A DNA stretch of 8,061 nucleotides from contig CADBUD010000128.1 of the NCBI GenBank assembly GCA_902797785.1, positions 1 to 8,061 of the forward strand, given 5' to 3'. The notes beneath the pieces are model-generated. The model had not been told where the DNA came from. It saw nothing but the letters and a program-made list of their open reading frames with translations, and did no database searches. Below, piece after piece: positions 1 through 6,637 of the stretch. The stretch is from an uncultured Lachnospiraceae bacterium (GTDB lineage Bacteria; Bacillota; Clostridia; Lachnospirales; Lachnospiraceae). Both the position numbers and the translations under genes were made by a program. Position 1 is the stretch's first letter; every line of letters begins with the position of its first letter.

Positions 1-23
1 ATGTAATCTAATCTAATAAGGAA

Positions 24-32
24 AAGTGGTGA
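24..32 (+). promoter_or_regulatory. Ribosome binding site deciding the etfA start
   Basis: AAGTGGTGA resembles the 3' part of the Shine-Dalgarno consensus AAGGAGGTGA and sits 5 bases before ATG 38. A competing AAGGA at 18-22 is 6 bases before an in-frame GTG at 29, so a slightly longer protein cannot be excluded. Confidence 0.5.
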
Positions 33-37
33 ATAAA

Positions 38-1075
38 ATGAATTTAGAAGAATATAAGGGTGTATATGTCTATGCACAGCAGGTAGACAATGAATTAAGC
101 GGTATTGCATTTGAATTGCTTGGAAAGGCAAAAGAGCTTGCAGCAGACTTGAATACAGAAGTAACAGCAGTTTTGATCGGTTATGAGGTAAAAGGTCTGA
201 CAGACCAGCTTGCCCAGTATGGAGCAGACAAGGTTATTGTAGTAGATGATCCGGAATTAAAAGAGTATAGAACAGAGCCATATACTCATGCACTGGCATC
301 TGTTATCAATGAGTATAAACCGGAAATCGTTCTTGTTGGCGCAACAGCCATCGGACGTGACTTAGGACCTCGTGTTTCCGCACGTGTTGCTACCGGTCTG
401 ACCGCTGACTGTACGGTACTTGAGATTGGTGATTTCCCTCTGAATCCGATTCCGGGAAGAGAGCAGAAACACAATCAGTTACTGATGACCCGTCCTGCAT
501 TTGGTGGTAATACGATTGCAACGATTGCTTGCCCGGATAATCGTCCTCAGATGGCTACCGTTCGTCCGGGAGTTATGCAGAAGCGTGAGCCGGTTGCAGA
601 TGCAACGGCAGAGATCATTGAGTTCAATCCGGGATTTACTCCGGACAACAAATATGTAGAAATCGTTAAGATTGTAAAAGAGCTTTCTGATACCGTAGAT
701 ATCATGGATGCTAAGATTTTAGTTTCCGGTGGCCGTGGAGTTGGAAGCAAAGAAAATTTTGCCATCTTACAGGATCTTGCTGATGCCATCGGTGGTACCG
801 TAAGCTGCTCTCGTGCTGTAGTTGACAGTGGCTGGATGCCGAAAGAGCTTCAGGTAGGACAGACAGGAAAGACCGTTCGTCCGAATGTATATTTTGCTAT
901 TGGTATTTCCGGAGCAATCCAGCATACCGCAGGTATGGAGGAGTCCGATATCATCATCGCAATCAACAAAGATGAGAACGCTCCGATCTTTGATGTCGCT
1001 GACTATGGTATCGTAGGAGATCTGAATAAGATTGTTCCGATGCTGACAGAGCAGTTAAAGGCAGTTGAAAAATAA
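38..1075 (+). CDS. etfA: Electron transfer flavoprotein alpha subunit (Bcd-associated)
   Basis: This is the alpha subunit of the cytoplasmic FAD-containing EtfAB. In clostridia EtfAB works with butyryl-CoA dehydrogenase (Bcd), using NADH to reduce crotonyl-CoA to butyryl-CoA while driving ferredoxin reduction. The 345 residues fit the family. An N-terminal Rossmann-like domain (about 1-190) contains GATAIGRDLGPR near 101-112 and the TRPAFGGN block near 151-158. The C-terminal FAD-binding domain has SGGRGVGS (230-237), SRAVVDSGW (258-266), QVGQTGKTVRP (272-282), GISGAIQHTAGM (289-300) and INKDENAPIFDVADYGIVGD (309-328). I chose ATG 38 because MNLEEYKGVYV aligns with clostridial EtfA starts and AAGTGGTGA lies 5 bases upstream. 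In-frame GTG codons at 26 and 29 are alternatives and would add four or three residues. Bases 1-37 hold no start of another gene; the TAA at 4-6 could be the stop of an upstream etfB, but too little is visible to say. The family is certain; partnership with Bcd is inferred. Confidence 0.96.
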   Translation: MNLEEYKGVYVYAQQVDNELSGIAFELLGKAKELAADLNTEVTAVLIGYEVKGLTDQLAQYGADKVIVVDDPELKEYRTEPYTHALASVINEYKPEIVLVGATAIGRDLGPRVSARVATGLTADCTVLEIGDFPLNPIPGREQKHNQLLMTRPAFGGNTIATIACPDNRPQMATVRPGVMQKREPVADATAEIIEFNPGFTPDNKYVEIVKIVKELSDTVDIMDAKILVSGGRGVGSKENFAILQDLADAIGGTVSCSRAVVDSGWMPKELQVGQTGKTVRPNVYFAIGISGAIQHTAGMEESDIIIAINKDENAPIFDVADYGIVGDLNKIVPMLTEQLKAVEK

Positions 1076-1078
1076 AGT

Positions 1079-1106
1079 ATAGGAAACGAATTTATTCGTT
1101 TCCTAT
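1079..1106 (+). repeat. Perfect 12-bp inverted repeat in etfA 3' region
   Basis: ATAGGAAACGAA (1079-1090) and TTCGTTTCCTAT (1095-1106) are exact reverse complements around a TTTA loop. The hairpin starts 4 bases after the etfA stop and has no T-run, so it is not a standard intrinsic terminator. It may stabilise the end of the etf mRNA or assist termination downstream. Confidence 0.75.
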
Positions 1107-1107
1107 T

Positions 1108-1156
1108 GCGCCAAACGCGAGGCGCTGAAAGCGCCCTTCCTATCGCGTTTGTGTGC
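1108..1156 (+). repeat. Composite branched-like inverted repeat
   Basis: The outer arms CAAACGCGA (1112-1120) and TCGCGTTTG (1143-1151) are exact reverse complements. Nested directly inside are GGCGCT (1121-1126) and AGCGCC (1130-1135) around GAA, leaving CTTCCTA (1136-1142) as a 7-base bulge on the 3' side. GCGC (1108-1111) and GTGC (1153-1156) can extend the stem with one G-T pair and one bulged base. It lacks a T-run. I see no protein-coding role; it is part of the etfA 3' untranslated region. Confidence 0.7.
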
Positions 1157-1212
1157 ATTAGTATAATATCGTAAACACATTTATTTAATGCGTTAGCTAT
1201 CGAGCAAAAGAG

Positions 1213-1247
1213 CGCTTTTGGGTGTTATGCCCAAAAGCGTTTTTTTT
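1213..1247 (+). terminator. Intrinsic terminator of the etfA operon
   Basis: CGCTTTTGGG (1213-1222) pairs perfectly with CCCAAAAGCG (1230-1239) around TGTTATG and is followed by eight T (1240-1247). This is a classic rho-independent terminator, 138 bases after the etfA stop. No T-run is present for the minus strand, so it acts on plus-strand transcription. Confidence 0.93.
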
Positions 1248-1248
1248 A

Positions 1249-1277
1249 TAGAAAAAGTAGTGGGAATATGGTACACT
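1249..1277 (+). promoter_or_regulatory. Candidate sigma-A promoter of the helicase gene
   Basis: A weak -35 TAGAAA (1249-1254) is followed after 17 bases by the -10 TACACT (1272-1277), preceded by TG one base upstream (extended -10, TGGTACACT). It lies directly after the etfA terminator T-run, where the next gene would need its own promoter. The leader would be roughly 75 bases. The -35 match is poor, hence moderate confidence. Confidence 0.5.
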
Positions 1278-1318
1278 AAAATCCGATAAACTTTTCTAAG
1301 GATCTGTGTGAAATTAAT

Positions 1319-1335
1319 CTGTGCATGATGCACAG
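1319..1335 (+). promoter_or_regulatory. Palindrome in helicase leader (possible operator or RNA hairpin)
   Basis: CTGTGCATGATGCACAG is a perfect 7+3+7 inverted repeat. It ends 12 bases before the AAGGAGG ribosome binding site (1348-1354). An adjacent TTCCT (1336-1340) could pair with AGGAA (1345-1349), which overlaps the edge of that site. It could be a protein-binding operator or an mRNA hairpin; the sequence alone does not decide. Confidence 0.45.
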
Positions 1336-1358
1336 TTCCTAAGCAGGAAGGAGGAAAC

Positions 1359-3830
1359 ATGGTACAGGAAAAAGAAAAGCCGCTTCTTCGGATTTCTGTC
1401 CGAAGTCTGGTAGAGTTTATTCTCCGCTTTGGCGATATAGACAATCGGAAGCGGCAGGGTGGTTCCGCGGATGCCATGCAGGAGGGAGGGCGCCTTCACC
1501 GGAAGCTGCAGAAAGGAAAAAAAGGAGATTATCAGTCGGAAGTTGCATTGTCCTGGGAAACAGAGACAGAGTGGTATCGCTTGATTACCGAGGGGCGGGC
1601 GGATGGAATTTTTACGATGAAAGAAAGCGACCGCAATTTGCAAAGGATGAAGCTGGGAGAGGAATTTTTTGAAGAAACATGGAACAGGAAGGGAAAGATT
1701 CGCTGCATTGATGAAATAAAAACAACATATCACCGCCTGGAATATATGAAGGGACCTGGAGCACTGCATTTAGCTCAGGCAAAATGCTATGCAGCAATCT
1801 ATGTACAGAAGGAAAAGCTTTCCGAAATCGGAATCCAGATGACCTACGTTCATCGAAAAACCGAGCAGATCCGTTATTTTTATGAAGAATACTCGGCAGA
1901 GGAAATCGTAGCCTGGTATCAGGAACTATTAAGAAAATACGAGCCATTTGCTAAATTTTTAGCTCTCTGGCCGGACACCTGCCGGCGTTCTCTAAAAGCA
2001 CTGGAATTTCCTTTTTCCTATCGGAAGGGGCAGAGAGACGTTGCGGTTTCCGTTTATCGTACCATTCAAAGAGAAAAAAATCTTTTTCTTCAGGCACCAA
2101 CGGGAGTGGGAAAGACGATTTCTACCGTATTTCCGGCATTAAAAGCGATGGGAGAGGGCTTGGTCGAAACGATATTTTATGTTACAGCAAAAACGATTAC
2201 AGCAAAAGCAGCAGTAGATGCGGTAAGACGTTTAGAATCCAATGGTGGAAGGATAAAACGGATTTTGTTGACAGCAAAGGAGAAGCTCTGTCCATGGGAG
2301 GAGATGGAATGCAATCCGGAACAGTGTGAGAGAGCTAAGGGACATTTTGACAGGGTCAACCAGGCAATCTATGAGCTTCTAATTCGTCAGGATGAATTTG
2401 ACAGGGATACTGTGATACAGCATGCAGCTGATTTTTGTGTTTGTCCCTTTGAATTCCAGCTGGATCTTTCCGAGTTCTGTGATATGATTCTTGGCGATTA
2501 TAATTACCTTTTCGATCCGAGAGTCCGTCTGAAGCGGTATTTTTCAGAAGAGAAGCGGGGGGAATATGTCTTTTTGGTCGATGAGGCACATAACCTGGTC
2601 GATCGGGCAAGAGAAATGTATAGTGCAAAGTTGTATAAAGAAGATGTGCTTCATATTCGGAACCTATGTTCAAAAGACCGGGAAGAGTGGAACGAGCTCA
2701 GGAAGGCACTTTCCAGTGTCAATAGGGAGCTGCTGATTTTAAAACGGGAACCGGGCGTCTATTCGGAGCTGGATAAATTGTATCGAAGGGTGGAACGGCT
2801 GGGAGAAGAGCTTTGGGAATTTTTGGATAATTATTCGGAAACAGAGCATCGGAAGGAACTTCTGGAATTTTATTTTCAGGTACATAGCTTCCTGACGATT
2901 TTTGAATTATCATCCGAAGGTTATGTTTATTATGGAGAGATGACAGAGCGGGACTTTTGCGTCAATCTGCTTTGTGTAGATACAGGAACGAATTTGTCGA
3001 GATGTCTGGCTCAGGGAAGAACAGCCGTCTTTTTTTCTGCGACACTGCTGCCGGTGAATTATTACCGAAAGCTACTGGGGAGCGCAAAAGAGGATTATGC
3101 GGTCTACATTCCATCTCCGTTTTCACAAGAGAACAGGAGACTTTTGATCGCAACGGATGTGACGAGCCGATATAGCAGGAGAGGGGAGACAGAATATCAA
3201 AAGATCGCAGATTATCTGGCAATGATGATGAAGGCAAGGGTGGGAAATTATATGGTATTTTTTCCGTCCTTTCAGTTTTTGCATCAGGTCGTGGAACGGA
3301 TTCCCAAGGAGTCATGCGCAGGATACGAACAGATATTTCAAGAGACTTCGATGACGGAGGGAGAACGAGAGGCTTTTCTGGAGCGATTTCAAGAGGAGGG
3401 TCAAAGAGGAATGATTGCGTTCTGTGTGATGGGCGGGATCTTTTCAGAAGGAATTGATTTGACAGGAAATAGGCTGATCGGGGTGGCCGTGGTTGGCACC
3501 GGAATCGGGCAGATGGGACAGGAGCATGATCTGATCCGGAATTATTTTGATCAGAGAAAAATGTCAGGTTTTGATTATGCCTATCGGATTCCGGGAATGA
3601 ACCGGGTCTGTCAGGCGGCAGGACGGGTGATCCGGACAGAAGAGGATGAAGGAGTGATCCTGCTTTTGGATGAGAGATTTTTGGAGGGGGCAAACCGGCG
3701 GCTGTTTCCTTCAGAGTGGAGCGATGCAGTGTATGGAGGAAAGGAGAGAATCCTTACCAAAATGGAGGAGTTTTGGAAGGAAAGGGAGAAAGGAACCAAA
3801 GAAACATTAAAAAACAAATGTGAGGCCTGA
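1359..3830 (+). CDS. XPD/DinG-family Fe-S DNA helicase with N-terminal PD-(D/E)XK nuclease domain
   Basis: This predicted 823-residue ATP-dependent superfamily 2 helicase is of the Rad3/XPD/DinG type, expected to translocate 5'-3' on DNA in repair or recombination. The N-terminal 200 residues resemble a Cas4/AddB-like nuclease: H47 in GRLHRKL, D82 in GRADGIF, E119-x-K121 in DEIKTT, and Q140/Y144 in QAKCYAAIY. The helicase core has Walker A APTGVGKT (246-253), VDEAH (407-411), FFSATLLP (558-565) and motif VI QAAGRVIR (752-759). Cysteines C311, C318, C323 and C362 (in CPFE) are the likely Fe-S ligands; C360 and C374 are nearby extras. The N-terminal domain lacks the cysteine cluster that Cas4 and AddB use. 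ATG 1359 follows AAGGAGG by 4 bases. The gene appears single, with its own promoter. Codon use (many AGA, CGG, GGA) differs from the GGT/CGT-rich etfA, consistent with low expression. Family assignment is firm; nuclease activity and cellular role are inferred. Confidence 0.93.
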   Translation: MVQEKEKPLLRISVRSLVEFILRFGDIDNRKRQGGSADAMQEGGRLHRKLQKGKKGDYQSEVALSWETETEWYRLITEGRADGIFTMKESDRNLQRMKLGEEFFEETWNRKGKIRCIDEIKTTYHRLEYMKGPGALHLAQAKCYAAIYVQKEKLSEIGIQMTYVHRKTEQIRYFYEEYSAEEIVAWYQELLRKYEPFAKFLALWPDTCRRSLKALEFPFSYRKGQRDVAVSVYRTIQREKNLFLQAPTGVGKTISTVFPALKAMGEGLVETIFYVTAKTITAKAAVDAVRRLESNGGRIKRILLTAKEKLCPWEEMECNPEQCERAKGHFDRVNQAIYELLIRQDEFDRDTVIQHAADFCVCPFEFQLDLSEFCDMILGDYNYLFDPRVRLKRYFSEEKRGEYVFLVDEAHNLVDRAREMYSAKLYKEDVLHIRNLCSKDREEWNELRKALSSVNRELLILKREPGVYSELDKLYRRVERLGEELWEFLDNYSETEHRKELLEFYFQVHSFLTIFELSSEGYVYYGEMTERDFCVNLLCVDTGTNLSRCLAQGRTAVFFSATLLPVNYYRKLLGSAKEDYAVYIPSPFSQENRRLLIATDVTSRYSRRGETEYQKIADYLAMMMKARVGNYMVFFPSFQFLHQVVERIPKESCAGYEQIFQETSMTEGEREAFLERFQEEGQRGMIAFCVMGGIFSEGIDLTGNRLIGVAVVGTGIGQMGQEHDLIRNYFDQRKMSGFDYAYRIPGMNRVCQAAGRVIRTEEDEGVILLLDERFLEGANRRLFPSEWSDAVYGGKERILTKMEEFWKEREKGTKETLKNKCEA

Positions 3831-3866
3831 CCCACGTTGTTAAAACAACATAGAGCAGACCTCGCA
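3808..3866 (-). terminator. Intrinsic terminator of but, overlapping the helicase 3' end
   Basis: Read on the minus strand, TGCGAGGTCTG (3866-3856) pairs with CAGGCCTCACA (3829-3819), with one mismatch and one G-T pair. An inner GTTGT/ACAAC stem lies at 3845-3849 and 3836-3840. The stem is followed by TTTGTTTTTT (about 3818-3809). It starts 28 bases after the but stop. The plus strand has no T-run after the stem, so it serves the minus strand. Its descending arm and T-run lie inside the last codons of the helicase gene. Confidence 0.8.
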
Positions 3867-3893
3867 GAATGGTTACGATTTACAAGCGAAAGA

Positions 3894-5234
3894 TTATTTA
3901 TTGCTTCGTCTCCAGATATGCATCTTCTCTGCTTCTGCAATCAGCTGATCGCGGAAATCTGGATGAGCGACAGAGATGATGGCTTCAGCTTTTTGCCAGG
4001 TAGAGAGACCCTTTAGGTTTACCTTGCCATACTCGGTTACGAGGAAATGGATATTGGCACGGGTATCGGTAACAATCGATCCTGGATTTAGGGTAGGAAG
4101 GATACGGGATTTTAATTCGCCACTCTTTGTTGTAAAGGTGGAGGAACAGCAGATAAAGCTCTTTCCACCGTTGGAAAGGTAAGCTCCCAGAACAAAGTCG
4201 AGCTGTCCGCCGGCTCCACTGATGTGCTTAGTACCTGCGCTCTCTGCGTTGACTTGGCCAAAGATATCGACATCAACGGCATTATTGATGGAGATGAAGT
4301 TGTCGAGAGCAGAGATGGAACGGATATCATTCGTATAGTTGACAGGGGCACTCATACATTCCGGGTTGTTATTTAAATAATCATAGAGCTTTTGTGTTCC
4401 GGCACCGAAAGCATAGACCTGTCTTCCTTTGTCGATATTTTTCTTGGAACCATTGATTTTTCCAGCTTTTGCGATATCCACAAAGGCATCCACATACATT
4501 TCTGTATGGACGCCGAGATCGGTCAGATCGGATTCGGCAATCATAGAACCGACTGCGTTTGGCATACCGCCGATACCAAGCTGTAAGCAGGCGCCGTTTG
4601 GAATTTCTTCTACGATCAGTTTAGCGACAGTCTTATCAATCTCGCTGGCTGCAGCGCCGCCGCCCATTTCATCCATTGGAGGATTCTCTCCCTCGACGAT
4701 CATGGAAACATCCGAGATATGTACCCCTTCTTCAAAACCGCCCAGACAGCGCGGCATATTTTTATTGACCTCAACGATGATGATTTCAGCGCGCTCACAG
4801 CAGGCTGCCAGATGGGAAGCGTTTGGACCGAAGTTAAAATAGCCATGCTCGTCCATCGGGGAAACCTGGAACATAGCGACTCTGGACGGACAATCCAGGT
4901 CACGATAGTAGCGTGGCAGCTCGGAATAGCGGATCGGTGCATAGAAAGAAAAATCCTGTGCAATGGCTTTACGCTCGATACCGCTCATGTGCCAGGAATT
5001 CCATGTAAAATGCTCTGCCGGATTTTCTATTTTAAAAATTTCCGGAACATGCATTAAAATACCGCCGCGAACCTTAAGATCAGTAAGCTCCGGCATACGT
5101 TTGGCAAGAGCAGAGTCCAGAGCAACAGGAGTACCGGAGCACCATCCATAATCAATCCAGTCTCCGGATTGGATGACCTTGACGGCCTCCTCTGCAGATG
5201 TGATTTTCTTTTGATATTCTTCCTGATAATTCAT
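3894..5234 (-). CDS. but: Butyryl-CoA:acetate CoA-transferase
   Basis: The predicted cytoplasmic enzyme transfers CoA from butyryl-CoA to acetate, giving butyrate and acetyl-CoA; this is the last step of butyrate formation in many gut clostridia. Its 446 residues match the usual length. Family blocks as I recall them from Roseburia-type But proteins are present: DWIDYGWC (25-32), WNSWHMSGIERK (78-89), IRYSELPRYYRDLDCP (101-116), GYFNFGPNASHL (131-142), the glycine-rich GIGGMPNAVGS (220-230), GVHTEMYVDAFVDIAKAGKINGSK (241-264) and the C-terminal AHPDFRD...MHIWRRSNK. E245 in HTEM corresponds to the catalytic glutamate that forms the enzyme-CoA thioester in 4-hydroxybutyrate CoA-transferase relatives. 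ATG 5234 follows AAGGAGG by 5 bases. An in-frame ATG at 5279 would add 15 residues but lies upstream of the predicted transcription start. Acetate/butyrate preference over 4-hydroxybutyrate or propionate substrates is inferred from the close match. Confidence 0.93.
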   Translation of the reverse strand: MNYQEEYQKKITSAEEAVKVIQSGDWIDYGWCSGTPVALDSALAKRMPELTDLKVRGGILMHVPEIFKIENPAEHFTWNSWHMSGIERKAIAQDFSFYAPIRYSELPRYYRDLDCPSRVAMFQVSPMDEHGYFNFGPNASHLAACCERAEIIIVEVNKNMPRCLGGFEEGVHISDVSMIVEGENPPMDEMGGGAAASEIDKTVAKLIVEEIPNGACLQLGIGGMPNAVGSMIAESDLTDLGVHTEMYVDAFVDIAKAGKINGSKKNIDKGRQVYAFGAGTQKLYDYLNNNPECMSAPVNYTNDIRSISALDNFISINNAVDVDIFGQVNAESAGTKHISGAGGQLDFVLGAYLSNGGKSFICCSSTFTTKSGELKSRILPTLNPGSIVTDTRANIHFLVTEYGKVNLKGLSTWQKAEAIISVAHPDFRDQLIAEAEKMHIWRRSNK

Positions 5235-5239
5235 AAAAA

Positions 5240-5246
5240 CCTCCTT
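5240..5246 (-). promoter_or_regulatory. Ribosome binding site fixing the but start
   Basis: AAGGAGG on the minus strand lies 5 bases before ATG 5234. It rules in favour of this start over the in-frame ATG at 5279, which has no such site. Confidence 0.9.
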
Positions 5247-5256
5247 AATGATTGAT

Positions 5257-5272
5257 TTATCGTATTCGATAA
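5257..5272 (-). promoter_or_regulatory. 16-bp palindrome at the but transcription start (candidate operator)
   Basis: TTATCG-TATT-CGATAA is a perfect inverted repeat with 6-base arms. It begins about 3 bases downstream of the predicted start point (near 5275) of the but promoter, where a bound repressor would block transcription. It would also form a hairpin at the very 5' end of the mRNA. It does not match the TTGT...ACAA half-sites of Rex. The regulator is unknown. Confidence 0.5.
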
Positions 5273-5281
5273 CACACATTT

Positions 5282-5310
5282 ATTTTATCATTTTTAAGCA
5301 GATGTGGCAA
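5282..5310 (-). promoter_or_regulatory. Sigma-A promoter of but
   Basis: On the minus strand the -35 TTGCCA (5310-5305) and -10 TAAAAT (5287-5282) each match consensus in five of six bases, with a 17-base spacer. A TG one base upstream of the -10 makes it an extended -10. Transcription should start near 5275, about 40 bases before the but start codon. A strong promoter fits a highly expressed fermentation gene. Confidence 0.8.
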
Positions 5311-5359
5311 GGTTTTTGAAGCGAACGTAATGATTTTGTAATATTTTCTTAAATAGTGA

Positions 5360-5388
5360 TTGCTTTTTTAGGATAAAGAAAGTAAAAT
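5360..5388 (+). promoter_or_regulatory. Candidate promoter of glf
   Basis: TTGCTT (5360-5365) and TAAAAT (5383-5388) are 17 bases apart on the plus strand. They are about 50 bases before glf and divergent from the but promoter. The -10 is good and the -35 weak. Confidence 0.5.
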
Positions 5389-5398
5389 AGGAGAGTAA

Positions 5399-5421
5399 GT
5401 CAGAAAAGAACTGACATTTTT
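5399..5421 (+). promoter_or_regulatory. Small leader hairpin before glf
   Basis: GTCAG (5399-5403) and CTGAC (5411-5415) form a 5-bp hairpin followed by ATTTTT, just before the GGGAGG ribosome binding site (5422-5427). It could be a weak attenuator or merely mRNA structure; the stem is short. Confidence 0.25.
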
Positions 5422-5436
5422 GGGAGGAACATAAAT

Positions 5437-6573
5437 ATGGAAGTGATTGTCATTGGTGCAGGAATTGCGGGAAGTGTGATTGCGAGAGAGCTTGCGGAGA
5501 GAGGGAAAAAAGAAGTTCTTGTGATAGAAAAAAGGAAGCATATCGGAGGAAATTGCTATGATACTTATGATGAGCATGGAATTTTAGTTCATCAATATGG
5601 ACCGCATATCTTTCATACCTCGAAGGAACGCGTGCAGGAGTATTTATCGCGGTTCACAGAATGGTATTCTTTCCGTCATGAGGTCGTTGCCAGGGTGGGC
5701 GGACAACTGATCCCGGTTCCGTTTAATCTTAATACGCTTCATATAGTTTTTCCAAAAGAGGCGGATCAAATTGAGCAAATGCTGATCATGGAATATGGAG
5801 AAGGAGCGCGCGTTCCGATTTTGACGCTGCAAAAAAACGAAAATCCGCTGATTCGTAAGGTCGCTTCTTATGTATATGAAAATATATTTTTAAAATATAC
5901 GATGAAACAGTGGGGGCAGACGCCGAAGGAGATTGATCCGGCAGTGACGGCACGTGTTCCGGTCGTGATCTCAAGGGACAACGGATATTTCAGTGATAAA
6001 TATCAGGGAATGCCAAAGCATGGCTATACGAAAATGTTCGAACAGATGTTGGATCACGAAAATATCAAGGTCGATTTGGGAGTCGACGCCAGGGAGCATC
6101 TCCGGCTGGAGAAAGGAAAGATTTATTTTGATGGAAAGCTCTTTGAAGGGGACGTGATCTATACCGGCGCAATCGATGAATTTTTTGATTATCAATATGG
6201 AGCGCTGCCATATCGGTCGCTCGAATTTTCTTTTGAATATTTTGAACAGCCGGATTTTCAAGGCCATAGTGTCGTGAATTATACGGTGGATGAAGACTAT
6301 ACCAGAATTACAGAATTTAAGCATTTGACAGGGCAGCAGTCAGAAGGGACAACGATTGTCAAGGAATACCCTAGAAGTTATGAACAGGGGAAGGGACTGC
6401 TTCCATATTATGCGATCAATAATGAAAAAAATGCCGATTTGTATGAAAAATACCGTCAACATGCAAAGGAAGCAGAACACTTTTATTTATTGGGAAGGCT
6501 GGCAGAATATAAGTATTATAATATAGATGGAATGGCTGAGAGAGCATTACAGCTGGCAGATCAGCTGATATAA
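5437..6573 (+). CDS. glf: UDP-galactopyranose mutase
   Basis: This FAD-dependent cytoplasmic enzyme interconverts UDP-galactopyranose and UDP-galactofuranose, the donor for galactofuranose residues in surface polysaccharides. The 378 residues are typical of bacterial Glf. The N-terminus carries the dinucleotide-binding GAGIAG (7-12) and the GGNCYD block (37-42), followed by HQYGPHIFHT (52-61). KQWG (157-160, W159), ARVPV (172-176, R173), DNGYFSDKYQGMP (181-193), TRITEFKH (289-296, R290), LLPYY (321-325) and GRLAEYKYYNID (353-364) correspond to the conserved substrate- and flavin-contacting residues described for the Klebsiella enzyme, including the two key arginines. ATG 5437 is preceded by GGGAGG 9 bases upstream. 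A glycosyltransferase follows after 130 bases on the same strand, consistent with glycan synthesis. No T-run terminator lies between them, so partial cotranscription is possible. No break or missing residue is seen. Confidence 0.96.
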   Translation: MEVIVIGAGIAGSVIARELAERGKKEVLVIEKRKHIGGNCYDTYDEHGILVHQYGPHIFHTSKERVQEYLSRFTEWYSFRHEVVARVGGQLIPVPFNLNTLHIVFPKEADQIEQMLIMEYGEGARVPILTLQKNENPLIRKVASYVYENIFLKYTMKQWGQTPKEIDPAVTARVPVVISRDNGYFSDKYQGMPKHGYTKMFEQMLDHENIKVDLGVDAREHLRLEKGKIYFDGKLFEGDVIYTGAIDEFFDYQYGALPYRSLEFSFEYFEQPDFQGHSVVNYTVDEDYTRITEFKHLTGQQSEGTTIVKEYPRSYEQGKGLLPYYAINNEKNADLYEKYRQHAKEAEHFYLLGRLAEYKYYNIDGMAERALQLADQLI

Positions 6574-6581
6574 AAAAGGTT

Positions 6582-6621
6582 GTTACTATTCACAGCTCCG
6601 CTGTTCATAGCAGCAAAGTGC
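6582..6621 (+). repeat. Dispersed 40-base hairpin repeat, copy 1
   Basis: This stretch is identical at 38 of 40 bases to 7978-8017. It folds as GTT/AGC, one A-C mismatch, CTAT/ATAG, a 2x2 internal loop, then ACAGC/GCTGT around TCC. It starts 9 bases after the glf stop. There is no open reading frame, and it has the look of a REP-like intergenic element. Confidence 0.8.
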
Positions 6622-6637
6622 TGGTATGATCCATTAT

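Noticed and set aside
1162..1167. TATAAT as a promoter for the helicase gene
   Set aside because: No acceptable -35 is found at the right spacing, and the strong terminator at 1213-1247 would stop transcription before the gene.
1314..1769. Minus-strand open frame covering the helicase leader and N-terminus
   Set aside because: It overlaps the real gene in antisense, has no domain pattern and is explained by the codon bias of the helicase frame.
1359..1960. Cas4-like domain as a sign of a CRISPR-Cas locus
   Set aside because: No CRISPR repeats or other cas genes are present, and the domain is part of a helicase chain next to metabolic genes.
2962..3693. Minus-strand 243-codon open frame inside the helicase gene
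   Set aside because: It is a shadow of the helicase coding frame: rich in proline, serine and arginine, without recognisable motifs, and with no convincing ribosome binding site.
4429..4842. Plus-strand 137-codon open frame inside but
   Set aside because: It is antisense to the strongly supported but gene; its composition reflects the shadow frame and there is no ribosome binding site.
5235..5279. Fifteen-residue N-terminal extension of But from the ATG at 5279
   Set aside because: The ATG lies upstream of the predicted transcription start near 5275, lacks a ribosome binding site, and the extension is not part of the family's usual N-terminus.
6602..6630. TGTTCA with TGGTATGAT as a promoter for the glycosyltransferase
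   Set aside because: The extended -10 looks fair, but the -35 matches in only three of six bases and lies within the dispersed repeat, so it is not reported as a feature.
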